A stretch of DNA of 39,977 nucleotides from Nonomuraea antri (GTDB lineage: Bacteria; Actinomycetota; Actinomycetes; Streptosporangiales; Streptosporangiaceae). Shown in pieces: positions 1-8,873 of this stretch (the stretch's first letter is position 1; every line of letters starts with the position of its first letter). The position numbers and the translations under genes were made by a program. The notes beneath the pieces are model-generated. The model made no database searches and had not been told where the DNA came from. It worked only from the letters and a program-made list of their open reading frames with translations. The stretch is from contig NZ_JABCPZ010000088.1 of assembly GCF_013283785.1 (NCBI RefSeq), forward strand, positions 1 to 39,977. The letters run 5' to 3'.

Positions 1-131
1 GGTTCGGGCTGGTCGGGATGGCCGAGCGCGTGGCACTCTTCGACGGTACCCTGGAGGCCGGCCCGCGCCCGGGCGGCGGCTTCCGCGTCCACGCCACGCT
101 GCCCGCAGGGACGGAACGGGTGAGTTCATGA
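1..131 (+). CDS. Sensor histidine kinase, C-terminal end only (partial)
   Basis: Reading from base 3, the window opens inside a gene whose last 42 residues include FGLVGMAERVALFDG and end GGGFRVHATLPAGTERVSS. This is the G2-box and final beta strand of the HATPase_c domain in NarX/DesK-like (HisKA_3) sensor kinases, where GxGLxGMxERV is diagnostic. The stop TGA (129–131) overlaps the ATG of the response regulator (ATGA, 4 bp), so the two are translationally coupled and form a two-component pair. The sensor and dimerisation domains lie outside the window, so the stimulus cannot be inferred. Confidence 0.9.
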   Translation, partial: FGLVGMAERVALFDGTLEAGPRPGGGFRVHATLPAGTERVSS

Positions 132-802
132 CGACTCCGCTGCGCGTCGTGGTCGTCGACGACCAGGAGCTGGTCAGGGCCGGGTTCGTGGCCCTGCTGT
201 CGGCCACCGCCGACCTGGAGGTCGTCGGCGAGGCCGGGCAGGGCGAGGAGGCCGTGCGCCTGGTCCGCGCCACCCGCCCGGACGTGGTGCTGATGGACGT
301 GCGCATGCCGGTGCTCGACGGCATCGAGGCCACCCGCCGCATCACGTCCGACCCGGCGTGCGCCCGGACCACGGTCGTGGTACTGACGACCTTCGGCCTG
401 GACGAGTACGTGTTCGGGGCGCTGCGCGCCGGCGCCGTGGGATTCCTGCTCAAGGACACCCCGCCGGCCGAGTTGCTGCGCGCGGTGCGGGTGGCCGCCG
501 ACGGTGACGCGATGTTGTCGCCGTCGATCGCCCGCCGACTCATCGAGACGTTCGCCGTCACGCCGCCCGCCCCGGCGCTCGCGCACCTGCCCGAGCTGAC
601 CGAACGCGAGGCCGGCGTGCTGCGGCTCGTCGCCCAGGGCCTGTCCAACGCCGACATCGCGCAGCGGCTGCACATCGGAGCCGCGACGGTCAAGACGTAC
701 ATCAGCAGGCTGCTCACCAAGCTCGACGCCGAGACCCGCGTCCACCTGGTGATCCGCGCCTACGAGTCGGGCCTGATCACGCCGGGCGCCCCGGCCTCGT
801 GA
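128..802 (+). CDS. NarL/LuxR-family two-component response regulator
   Basis: This 224-aa protein has a complete receiver domain (about 1–120) and a C-terminal LuxR-type helix-turn-helix (about 155–215). The receiver keeps the acidic pair D11/D12, the phospho-acceptor D57 in LMDVRMP, a Thr-rich switch strand (VVVLTTF) and K109 in GFLLKDTPP. The DNA-binding region starts LTEREAGVLRLVAQGLSNADIA and has the recognition helix TVKTYISRLLTKL. It is expected to be phosphorylated by the kinase whose gene overlaps its start and then bind DNA as a dimer. Target genes are unknown; the SARP-type regulator 98 bp downstream is in the same orientation and is a possible target. Confidence 0.95.
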   Translation: MTTPLRVVVVDDQELVRAGFVALLSATADLEVVGEAGQGEEAVRLVRATRPDVVLMDVRMPVLDGIEATRRITSDPACARTTVVVLTTFGLDEYVFGALRAGAVGFLLKDTPPAELLRAVRVAADGDAMLSPSIARRLIETFAVTPPAPALAHLPELTEREAGVLRLVAQGLSNADIAQRLHIGAATVKTYISRLLTKLDAETRVHLVIRAYESGLITPGAPAS

Positions 803-900
803 TCCGCACCGGAACCGCGGCCGGCGGTTGGCCGATCGCGCCGACATCGTTCACAATGGCGGCATGATCTTCGGGGGGCGACGGAGATCCGGGGTGACGG

Positions 901-3900
901 GTGACGGTGGAGTTTCGGCTCTTGGGGCCGGTCGAGGTCGTGGCCGGGGGAGCCGCGGTGCCGGTCGGCGGGTGGAAACCGCAGACCTTGCTGGCCGCGT
1001 TGCTGCTGGAACGCGGCCGGGTGGTCCCCGCCACGCGCCTGATCGACGTGATCTGGCCGCATCAGCCGCCGGACACCGCGCGGGCGGTCATCCAGACCTA
1101 CGTCAAGTCGTTGCGCCAGGCCCTGGCCGGGCACGGGCTGCACGACGTGATCGTCACCAGGGCGCCCGGGTACCTGGCCCGGACGTCCCCGGGAGAGCTT
1201 GACCTGGACGTCTTCGAGCGGCTGGTCGCCGAGGCCCGCCGGGCGGCGACCCCGCAGTCGGTGGCCGACCTGCTGGAGAGCGCGCTGGCGCTGTGGCGCG
1301 GCCCGGCCCTGGCCGGGCTGGAGGACTCGCTGCTGGCAGGTGAGGCGGCCCGCCTGGAGCAGCTACGCCTGACCGTCACCGAGGAACGCATCGCCGCCGA
1401 CCTGGAGCTGGGCCGCCAGGAACGGCTGCTGCCCGAGCTGGCGGCCCTGGTGGCCGGGCACCCGGCCAATGAACGCCTGCGCGGCCAGTACATGATCGCC
1501 CTGTACCGGCTGGGGCGGCAGTCGGACGCGCTGGCCGCCTACCGGGAAGGCCAGCGGGCGCTCATGGACGAGCTCGGCGTGGACCCCGGCCCGGAGCTGT
1601 CGGGCATCCACCTCTCGATCCTCCGCGCCGACGACGGCCTGCTGGGCAGGCCCGCCGAGGCCGTGACGCGGACGGCCGTGCCGGCGCAACTGCCGGTGGT
1701 GCCGGCCGACTTCACCGGCCGCGCCGCCCAGATCGCCGCGCTCACCGAGGCGCTGATGCCGCGTCCGGGCACCTGGGCCGGGCCCGTCCAGGTGATCGCC
1801 GGGCAGGGTGGCAGCGGCAAGTCCACGCTGGCCGCCCGGGTCGCCCGCCAGCTGGCCGGGTGCTTTCCCGACGGTCAGATCCACGCCGAGCTGCGCGGCA
1901 CGACCGAGGCGCCCGCCGAGCCTGCCGAGGTGCTGGGCAGGTTGCTGAAGGCGCTGGGCGTGGACACGCCGAACCTGCCGGTGAGCCTGGAGGAGCGCGC
2001 CGAGCGCTACCGGGCAATCCTGGCCGACCGCCGGGTGCTGATCCTGCTGGACGACGCCGCCTCGGCGAGCCAGATCCAGCCCCTGCTGCCCGGCAGCCCC
2101 ACCTGCGCGGTGCTCGTCACCGCCAGGGACCGGCTGGGCGGCCTGGCCGGAGCCGGGCATCTGGATCTCGACGTCCTGGACCTGGATGAGGCCGTCGAGC
2201 TGCTGGAGCAGATCATCGGCGCCGACCGCGTACACGCCGAGCGCGACGCGGCCCGCCGGATCGCCGAGCACTGCGGCCGGCTTCCGCTGGCGATCCGCAT
2301 CGCCGGCGCCCGCCTGGCCACCCGGCAGCGCTGGCCGCTGCGCCTGCTCCAGGACCGGCTCGCCGACGAGCGCCGCCGCCTGGACGAACTGGTCATCGCG
2401 GACCTGGCCGTCCGGGCCAGCTTGCATCTGAGCTATCAGAGCCTGGAACCCAGGGTGCGGGAGGTGCTGCGGCGCCTGGGGTACCTGGGCGTGCCCGAGT
2501 TCGGCAGATGGGTCGTGGCCTGGCTGCTGGACTGCGCTGAACAGGAGGCGGAAGACCTGGTCGAAGGGCTGGTCGACGCCCACCTGGCGGACGTCGGCAG
2601 CGTCGACGATCTCGGCGTGGTGCGGTACCGGATCCACGACCTGGTACGGATCTTCGCCAGGGAGCGGGCCGAGGCGGAAGAACCGGTCGCGCCGCAGACC
2701 GAGGCCGTGGCCCGGGTGCTGCGCGGCTGGCTCGGCATGATCGACGGGGTGGTGGCCGACTCGCCGCCGGATGAGATCCAGTGGGAGCGCCCGGCGGTCG
2801 ACGTCCTGAGACCCGGGACGGTCGCCGCGACCCCGGAATGGTTCGAGGCCGAGCAGCCGGCCCTGGTGGTGGGCGTGGAGCGGGCGGCATCCCTGGGGCT
2901 GCACGACCTGGTGTGCCACTTCGCCTCAGCCCGGATGGGTCCCTCGTTCCTGGGCGTCAACCGCTTCGAGGCCCGCGAGCGCATCAACGCCGCCGCCCTG
3001 GCCGCCGCCCGCCGCGCCGACGACCTGCGCGGCGAGGCCATCATGCTGGCCGAACTGGGTCAGCTCCGGTACCTGCAAGACCGCTTCGCCGAGTCGAAAC
3101 ATCACTTCGGCCAGGCCCTGGACGTCTTCCGCCGGCTCGGAGAGCCGCACGGCCAGGCCGTGGCGCTGGTCGGCCTGGCCGCCGTCTGCCGCGAGCCCGG
3201 CCGTCTGGCCGAGGCCTCCTACTTCCTGGACCAGGCCGCCGCCCTGGTCAGGCGAACCGGCGACGAGGCCGGGATCGCGCACGTCCAGCGCCTGGCCGGC
3301 TCGGTGCGCCTGGAACGCGGCGACTTTCCCGGCGCCTGGGCCAGCCTGACCGAGTCGCTCGCCGCCTACCGGCACCTGGGCAGCAGACGCGGCGAGGGGC
3401 TGACGCTGCGCACCATGAGCCTCCATCACCGCGCGGTGGGGGAGTTCGACCAGGCCGTCACGACGGCCGAGGCGGCCGTCGCCATCTTCCGGCGCCTGGG
3501 CGACCGGCTCATGACCGCCTATGCCGTACGCGCCAGGGCCAAGGCGGAGCTGCGGATGGGCCGGGTGCGCGAGACGCTGGAGCCGTTGGAGTGGTGCCTG
3601 TCGGTCTGCCAGGCCATGGGCGACCGGTGGGGTCAGGCGATCACCCTGCGCACCCTCGGCGAGCTGCATCTGGCGGACGGCCGGCTGGATGACGCCGAGG
3701 CTTGCCTGGCGTCGGCGATCGAGCTGTGGGAGGCGATGGAAGCACCTCTGTGGCGGGCCCGCACGGAACGAGACGTGGCGCTCTTGCTGCGCGCGCGTGG
3801 CCTCGACGCGGCGGACGTGCTCGCTCGGGCCGTGCGCACCTTCCACGACCACGGCGCCCGCGAATACACCGAGCTCACCGCCGCGGGAAAGGGACTGTAA
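901..3900 (+). CDS. SARP/AfsR-type transcriptional regulator (BTAD, NB-ARC, TPR)
   Basis: A 999-aa regulator with the AfsR/DnrI layout. An OmpR-like winged helix occupies about 1–90, starting from the family-typical EFRLLGPVEVV. A bacterial transcriptional activation domain follows at about 97–240. The NB-ARC/STAND NTPase has its P-loop GQGGSGKST at 301–309 and a Walker-B-like strand RRVLILLDDA near 380. About 350 residues of TPR repeats form the C-terminus (about 640–990). Proteins of this kind activate secondary-metabolism or differentiation genes, with the TPR/NTPase part acting as a ligand- or protein-controlled switch. GTG 901 is used here; GTG 907 would give a start (VEFRLLGP) closer to the family norm, and neither has a strong ribosome binding site. 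No biosynthetic core genes are visible nearby, so the target is not evident. Confidence 0.93.
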   Translation: MTVEFRLLGPVEVVAGGAAVPVGGWKPQTLLAALLLERGRVVPATRLIDVIWPHQPPDTARAVIQTYVKSLRQALAGHGLHDVIVTRAPGYLARTSPGELDLDVFERLVAEARRAATPQSVADLLESALALWRGPALAGLEDSLLAGEAARLEQLRLTVTEERIAADLELGRQERLLPELAALVAGHPANERLRGQYMIALYRLGRQSDALAAYREGQRALMDELGVDPGPELSGIHLSILRADDGLLGRPAEAVTRTAVPAQLPVVPADFTGRAAQIAALTEALMPRPGTWAGPVQVIAGQGGSGKSTLAARVARQLAGCFPDGQIHAELRGTTEAPAEPAEVLGRLLKALGVDTPNLPVSLEERAERYRAILADRRVLILLDDAASASQIQPLLPGSPTCAVLVTARDRLGGLAGAGHLDLDVLDLDEAVELLEQIIGADRVHAERDAARRIAEHCGRLPLAIRIAGARLATRQRWPLRLLQDRLADERRRLDELVIADLAVRASLHLSYQSLEPRVREVLRRLGYLGVPEFGRWVVAWLLDCAEQEAEDLVEGLVDAHLADVGSVDDLGVVRYRIHDLVRIFARERAEAEEPVAPQTEAVARVLRGWLGMIDGVVADSPPDEIQWERPAVDVLRPGTVAATPEWFEAEQPALVVGVERAASLGLHDLVCHFASARMGPSFLGVNRFEARERINAAALAAARRADDLRGEAIMLAELGQLRYLQDRFAESKHHFGQALDVFRRLGEPHGQAVALVGLAAVCREPGRLAEASYFLDQAAALVRRTGDEAGIAHVQRLAGSVRLERGDFPGAWASLTESLAAYRHLGSRRGEGLTLRTMSLHHRAVGEFDQAVTTAEAAVAIFRRLGDRLMTAYAVRARAKAELRMGRVRETLEPLEWCLSVCQAMGDRWGQAITLRTLGELHLADGRLDDAEACLASAIELWEAMEAPLWRARTERDVALLLRARGLDAADVLARAVRTFHDHGAREYTELTAAGKGL

Positions 3901-3990
3901 CGGCGGCTCCGCAGGCTTACAGCGAAGTTTCAGCGGCGGCCTCGACGCTCTCCAGTGTCAGCGAAACGCACGCCACTGGAAGGAAGCGCC

Positions 3991-5418
3991 ATGAAAGCCC
4001 TGCGACTCATCCTCAGCAGCTTCATCGCGATCGCGATCGGCCTCATCGCGGCCGTGGTGACGACCGCTCCCGCCGCGGCCTCCACCGCCGGCGGCCAGAT
4101 CTCCCGCTCCGAGGTGCTCAGCCGGGCCCGACATTGGTACAACCAGGACCCCGCCCGCTACGACGGCTCGGATACCGGCCAGTGGCTCGCCGACGTCGAC
4201 GGAGGTCATCGATATCGCCGTGACTGCTCCGGTTTCGTGTCGATGTCCTTGCATCTGACGTCCAGCCCGAGTTCGTTCAACCTCAGCACCTCCACGTACG
4301 GGGTGCCGGTCGACCCGCGGGACCTGCGGCCCGGAGACTATCTGACCGTCGACGACGGCGTCGTGGGCGACTACCAGAACGGCCACGTGATCCTCTTCGA
4401 AGGCTGGGCGCCCGCCTACCCCAGGTTCACCTACTACGGGTTCGGCGGCACCGACGGACAGCGCAACGGACTGAGGCACCGGCTGGGCGACTTCAGCGGC
4501 GCCGCGACACCGGCACTCGGCGGCGCCTGGCCGCAGGCGGACGACGGCGGCAACGGCGCCGGCGTCACCGACGGCCATCCCACCAGCAGATATCAGGCCT
4601 TCAAGTACAAGAACATCGTCGACGACATCGTCGCCCCCGAGACGGGCCCGCTGGCGGCCGACGGGAACGGGCTGCGTCACGTCGCCCGCGGCCCGCTCGG
4701 CGATCTCGTCTACCGCACGAGGCACAACGGCACCTGGAACACGACCTCTCTCGGCGGGAGCATCGCCGGCACCCCCACCCTGCACAGCACCCCCTCCGGT
4801 GAGGTACGGGTCTTCGCCCGAGGAACGGACGGTCACTTGAAGTACTGGGCGTACGCCAACGGCGCGTGGAACACCGTCGACCTGGGTGGCTCCATCGCCG
4901 GTGATCCCTCTGCGCACAGTCCGGCGTCCGGTGAGGTGCGGGTGTTCGCCCGGGGTACCGATGGTCGGTTGAAGTACTGGGCGTATGCCAACGGCGCCTG
5001 GAACACGGCCGATTTGGGCGGTTCGATGGCGGGGGATCCCACCGCGTACAGTCCGGCGTCCGGTGAGGTGCGGGTGTTCGCCCGAGGAACGGACGGCCAG
5101 TTGAAGTACTGGGCGTACGCCAACGGCGGGTGGAACACCGCTGATCTCGGTGGCTCGATCGCCGGTGATCCCTCTGCGCACAGTCCGGCTTCTGGCGAGG
5201 TGCGGGTCTTTGCCCGGGGCGCCGACGGCCAGCTGAAGTACTGGGCCTATGCCAACGGCGCCTGGAACACCGCCGACCTGGGCGGCTCCATCGCCGGCGA
5301 TCCCGCCGCCGTCACCACCGGCGACCGCCTGGTGCACGTCCTCGCCGCCGACGCCGCCGAGCAGGCCGTCTACTACCAGTGGAACGGCTCCACCTGGAGC
5401 ATCCAGACGCTGAGCTGA
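3991..5418 (+). CDS. Secreted NlpC/P60-like protein with lectin-like beta-propeller repeats
   Basis: A 475-aa exported protein. ATG 3991 is chosen over an upstream in-frame GTG because GGAAGGA precedes it and a clean signal peptide follows (hydrophobic core 6–25, likely cleavage after AAA near residue 30). The first domain (about 35–210) looks like an NlpC/P60 or CHAP-type cysteine peptidase: C79 in RRDCSGFVSMSL and H132 in NGHVILFEGW match the nucleophile and base. The second half is a run of about 44-residue units (GEVRVFARGTDG, then KYWAYANGAWNT and DLGGSIAGDP). Four are nearly identical and are flanked by one divergent unit at each end, which suits a six- or seven-bladed PLL/fucolectin-like propeller. 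The likely role is cell-wall or glycan hydrolysis with lectin targeting. Substrate is unknown. Confidence 0.85.
   Translation: MKALRLILSSFIAIAIGLIAAVVTTAPAAASTAGGQISRSEVLSRARHWYNQDPARYDGSDTGQWLADVDGGHRYRRDCSGFVSMSLHLTSSPSSFNLSTSTYGVPVDPRDLRPGDYLTVDDGVVGDYQNGHVILFEGWAPAYPRFTYYGFGGTDGQRNGLRHRLGDFSGAATPALGGAWPQADDGGNGAGVTDGHPTSRYQAFKYKNIVDDIVAPETGPLAADGNGLRHVARGPLGDLVYRTRHNGTWNTTSLGGSIAGTPTLHSTPSGEVRVFARGTDGHLKYWAYANGAWNTVDLGGSIAGDPSAHSPASGEVRVFARGTDGRLKYWAYANGAWNTADLGGSMAGDPTAYSPASGEVRVFARGTDGQLKYWAYANGGWNTADLGGSIAGDPSAHSPASGEVRVFARGADGQLKYWAYANGAWNTADLGGSIAGDPAAVTTGDRLVHVLAADAAEQAVYYQWNGSTWSIQTLS
4798..5319 (+). repeat. Four near-identical 132-bp coding repeats (44-aa propeller units)
   Basis: Units begin at 4798, 4930, 5062 and 5194, each starting with the codons for GEVRVFARG; the last is slightly shorter. 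The repeat length is exactly 132 bp (44 codons), so unit gain or loss keeps the frame. Synonymous differences are few, suggesting recent duplication or gene conversion. More divergent units flank the array on both sides (about 4663–4797 and 5320–5415). Confidence 0.93.
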
Positions 5419-5422
5419 TCCT

Positions 5423-5464
5423 CGAGGAACTGCCCCGGGTCCCACGACCTGGGGCAGTTCCTCG
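5423..5464 (+). terminator. Strong hairpin terminator after the NlpC/P60-like gene
   Basis: A near-perfect inverted repeat starts 5 bp after the stop codon. Arms 5423–5441 and 5446–5464 pair over 19 bp (outer 14 bp perfect, one G·U inside) around the 4-nt loop CCAC. There is no T-tract, as is usual for intrinsic terminators in high-GC actinobacteria. It isolates the gene from the dipeptidase downstream. Confidence 0.88.
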
Positions 5465-5542
5465 CGTGGCAGGCCCGGCGAGCAGTTCCCCCCGGCGCAA
5501 GCGCTCCACGATCCCCATCCATCCGGCTCCACGAGGTGAACC

Positions 5543-6211
5543 ATGCCTGAATTCGTACCGTTGTCCCATCCGGTGATCGTCCAGATGCCGGTGTCCGAAA
5601 CCGATGAACCACTGGCCGACCTGCGCTCGCTGACGGCCCTGCGACTGGACCGACGCCTGGCCGACACCGAGGGCGCCTACGCGCACCTCCGGCTCGGTGT
5701 GGTGGATCGGCTGGTCCTCGCCCAGACCTCGCTGCCAGCCGGGATACACCTGCTGATCGTCGAGGGCTTCCGGCCGCTGACCCTGCAACGACGGTACTTC
5801 GACGCGCACGTCGCCAAGCTGCGGGCAGCCGAGCCCGAACGGGACGAGCGGTGGTACCACGAACGAGCGAGCCGGTACATCGCCCCGCCCGCGGTCGCGC
5901 CGCACGTCGCAGGTGCTGCCGTCGACCTGACGCTGTGCACGACCGACGGCGTCGAGCTGTGGATGGGCACCGAGATCAACGACACCGACACCGAGGCCTG
6001 CCACACGGCCAGCACCGCCATCTCCGCCGAGGCCGCCGAGCATCGTCGCCTCCTCAGCCGGGCACTGGCTTCAGCGGGCATGGTCAACTACCCCACCGAG
6101 TGGTGGCACTGGTCCTACGGTGACCGCTACTGGTCGCATGTCACCGGCGCGCCCGCCGCTCGGTACGGCCCCGCGAACCTGGTCCGACCGGAAGGCCGCA
6201 GGCTTTCCTGA
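5543..6211 (+). CDS. VanX-type D-Ala-D-Ala dipeptidase (M15D)
   Basis: A 222-aa protein of the VanX/DdpX family of zinc D,D-dipeptidases. The metal and catalytic signature is complete: H121 and D128 in HVAGAAVD, then E186 and H189 in EWWH, with VanX-like spacing. R-rich EGFRPLTLQRRYFDAH carries the conserved FRP region. ATG 5543 follows AGGTG at a suitable distance. There is no signal peptide, so it should act in the cytoplasm, where VanX enzymes hydrolyse D-Ala-D-Ala. No vanH/vanA ligase genes are adjacent, so a housekeeping role in dipeptide recycling or peptidoglycan turnover is more likely than glycopeptide resistance; this last point is inference. Confidence 0.9.
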   Translation: MPEFVPLSHPVIVQMPVSETDEPLADLRSLTALRLDRRLADTEGAYAHLRLGVVDRLVLAQTSLPAGIHLLIVEGFRPLTLQRRYFDAHVAKLRAAEPERDERWYHERASRYIAPPAVAPHVAGAAVDLTLCTTDGVELWMGTEINDTDTEACHTASTAISAEAAEHRRLLSRALASAGMVNYPTEWWHWSYGDRYWSHVTGAPAARYGPANLVRPEGRRLS

Positions 6212-6239
6212 GCCCGCTTTCTGGCGTATTGATGACAGC

Positions 6240-8873
6240 ATGAAGCCGGAATCCTGGCGGAAGGCTGCAATCGTCGCGGGCGTCGTCGCCGTCCTGGCAG
6301 GAACCGCCTACGGGCTCTCGTTCACCTCCTGGTGGCGGGCACTGGCGAACAACGATGACGGCGCCTGGCAGATGGTGGGCCGCATCGACAACCTCTCGAC
6401 GCCGATCGGCATCGTGATCGCGATCGCCTTCGGGCTCATCGCGGCCTACCAGGGTCGCAGGACGCCGGCGCCGTCCACGGCCACCGCGTCGGCGGAGCCC
6501 GGCGCCAAGCCGCGGAAGCGGGCGGACGACCCGTACAAGGACCTGCTGAACCACGAGAACGCCGCCGCGGAGCTCGCGAACAGACTGGCGAGCGGTGCTC
6601 CCGGCGTCGTCCTCGTGCAGGGCACCCCGGGCGTCGGAAAGACGGAGCTCGTCCAAGCGGTACGCAAGGACCTCCAGCAGCGGGAGCCGAACTCGCGCAT
6701 CGCCTGGCACGACGCCCTGCCCGGAGAACCGCTGCGGATCGACACCCTCATCAAGGAGATCGAGGGCCCGGACGCGCCACCGGGGAGCGGCGCGGGCGCC
6801 TCACTCGCCCGGCTCAACGCGACGTTGGAAAGGTACGCCGGCAACCGCGTGGTCATCGTCATCGACTGCGCCGAGGAACTGCTGAACACGAACAAGAACA
6901 ACGAGCTCGTCGACTTCGACCTGGACGAGGCGTTCGAGGCGATCGCCGGCAGGAAACACCATCACGTCACGGTGGTGCTCGTCACCCAGGAGCTTCCCCG
7001 GTCTCCCGCCAAGCTCGACTGGCCCGACTCGGAGCCGGTGATCCAGGTGGAGAAGCTGCCGGCCGACCTCTTCAACAAGTACCTCGATGGTCTCGACCGT
7101 GACAAGGCGTTCGAGCTGGACGCCGACGTACGCGAGCGACTGTACGAGACGCTCGGCGGCAACCTCTGGCTCGCCGAGCTCTTCCACGCGGTGCTGGCCG
7201 GCGGCGGCTTCGACGCGCGGGAGCTGACCGATCTCCTGTCCGGCATGCATCGCCCCGGCATCCGGCCGTTCCTCATCGGTCACCTCTACAGCGGTCTGAG
7301 TGACCTTCAGCGAAGAGCGCTCCGTGCCCTCGCCGCGTACGACGTGCCGGTGGACGTGATGAGAGTGGCCAAGCTCTTCGACGGTCAAGACCAGGTGACC
7401 GTCCAGAACGCGTTGTCCGAGCTCAACCGGCGCCACCTGGTGCGCAAGGGCGACGACCGGCGTTACTACCTGCCCCAGTCCACCGCCCCCGACTGGGTGG
7501 CGGCGGCGGGCATCTCGGCGGACGACGAGGAATGGACGAGGCTGCTCCGCGCCGCCGCACGCGAGCTCGGTCAGATGCAGCCCGAGCTGACCGGCGTCGA
7601 GGACATGCATCTGTACGACGCGGAGTTGCGCGCGCTCATGAGACTCCACTGGTTCGACGAGGCCCATGAAATGGTCGAGGATCTCGACGAGAAACTGCGC
7701 GAATGGAACTGCGGTTACCGCCTTTTCGACCATCGGAAGAAACTCATCGACCAGCTCACCGAGCCGCGCGATGAAATGACGAACTTGAACGCGCTCGGGG
7801 ATCTGTACGCCGCCGGCGGTGATTTCCGTGAGGCGGGCATCGCCTACGAACAGGCGCTGAGCCTGAGCACCCGGCTCGACCTCGACGACGCCACCATGCG
7901 GATCCGCAGCAACATGGCGGAGATGTCCTGGAGACGCAACCTGACAGAGGACGCCTTCCGGCTCTACACAGAAACGCTGGCCGAGGCGGAGCGGCGCGGC
8001 GACCAGCGCGTACGCATGGGCGCTCTGGAAGGGCTGGCCAGATGCCACCGGCGCCGGGGCGAATACGCGTCGGCCATGAAACGCGCGAGGAAGGCGCTGT
8101 CCATACCGCTCCTGGAGGACTATCCCGGGGACGAGCGGGCGATGAAGTTCGCCTCGACCAGGCTGGTCCAGATCAACCTGCGACTGGCTCGCTGGCACGC
8201 CGAGCTGGGCGAAAGGCCCGAAGCCAGGAAACGGCTGGCGGAGGCGGAGCGCGCGGTGCAGCACCGTTGGCTGGAGGCCGCCTGCCTGGATGGTTGGGCC
8301 GATCACCACCTGTACGCCAACGACTTCGCACAGGCTAGGACGACCGCGGAGAAGGCCGTCGAGAAGGCCATGCAGAGCCGTGACCCCACCACCCTGCTGC
8401 AGGCGCGGACCACGCTCTGCTTCGTTCACCTGAAGCTGGACGACCTTCCCGCGGCGATGTGGCAGATCGAGCGGGCCGAGCGCTACCGAACTCCCGGCCG
8501 CTCGCTCATCGTGCTCGCCCTCCACGCGCTCGTGGCCAGGAAACGGCGCGACGTCGGAGCAGCCGCGAAACTCTTCGGCGACCTGCACGAGCAGGCGAGC
8601 ATCAGGATCACAGGCGCCAGAAACGCCCCTGGCACGGGCGACGAGAAGGACTTCGCCGCCTGGGACCTCAAGGGATTCGCCCTCTGCGGCCGGCGGCTGG
8701 ACGACGACCGCGAGCTTGACACCGCCATCGCGGCATTCCGCAGGGCCAGGAAGGTGGCCGAGGCGACGCCCGGCCTGGTCGCCCGGCTGAAGGAGTTGGT
8801 CGTGCTCCTCGATCAGTGCCGTCCCGGCCGGCTGCGTTCCGTGCTGGACGCGTTCGACGAGTTCGGGCCCTGA
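6240..8873 (+). CDS. Membrane-anchored STAND-type ATPase with TPR repeats
   Basis: An 877-aa protein starting at ATG 6240 (no clear ribosome binding site; the frame is open further upstream but overlaps the preceding gene). Two N-terminal transmembrane segments (about 9–28 and 54–70) flank a roughly 25-residue loop. A basic Pro/Ala linker follows, then an NTPase with Walker A GTPGVGKTE (128–136) and Walker B VVIVID (204–209). After a winged-helix-like region (about 390–430), residues 500–870 are TPR-like helical repeats (NLNALGDLYAAGGDFREAG and similar). Membrane tether, NTPase switch and repeat sensor fit a STAND signalling protein. Its 3' end overlaps the convergent regulator gene by 61 bp. 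The effector is unknown; comparison with antiphage or antibiotic-stress STAND proteins is only structural. Confidence 0.82.
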   Translation: MKPESWRKAAIVAGVVAVLAGTAYGLSFTSWWRALANNDDGAWQMVGRIDNLSTPIGIVIAIAFGLIAAYQGRRTPAPSTATASAEPGAKPRKRADDPYKDLLNHENAAAELANRLASGAPGVVLVQGTPGVGKTELVQAVRKDLQQREPNSRIAWHDALPGEPLRIDTLIKEIEGPDAPPGSGAGASLARLNATLERYAGNRVVIVIDCAEELLNTNKNNELVDFDLDEAFEAIAGRKHHHVTVVLVTQELPRSPAKLDWPDSEPVIQVEKLPADLFNKYLDGLDRDKAFELDADVRERLYETLGGNLWLAELFHAVLAGGGFDARELTDLLSGMHRPGIRPFLIGHLYSGLSDLQRRALRALAAYDVPVDVMRVAKLFDGQDQVTVQNALSELNRRHLVRKGDDRRYYLPQSTAPDWVAAAGISADDEEWTRLLRAAARELGQMQPELTGVEDMHLYDAELRALMRLHWFDEAHEMVEDLDEKLREWNCGYRLFDHRKKLIDQLTEPRDEMTNLNALGDLYAAGGDFREAGIAYEQALSLSTRLDLDDATMRIRSNMAEMSWRRNLTEDAFRLYTETLAEAERRGDQRVRMGALEGLARCHRRRGEYASAMKRARKALSIPLLEDYPGDERAMKFASTRLVQINLRLARWHAELGERPEARKRLAEAERAVQHRWLEAACLDGWADHHLYANDFAQARTTAEKAVEKAMQSRDPTTLLQARTTLCFVHLKLDDLPAAMWQIERAERYRTPGRSLIVLALHALVARKRRDVGAAAKLFGDLHEQASIRITGARNAPGTGDEKDFAAWDLKGFALCGRRLDDDRELDTAIAAFRRARKVAEATPGLVARLKELVVLLDQCRPGRLRSVLDAFDEFGP

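Noticed and set aside
5543..6211. Glycopeptide (vancomycin-type) resistance cluster
   Set aside because: Only the VanX-type dipeptidase is present; there is no D-Ala-D-Lac ligase, VanH-like dehydrogenase or VanRS pair next to it.
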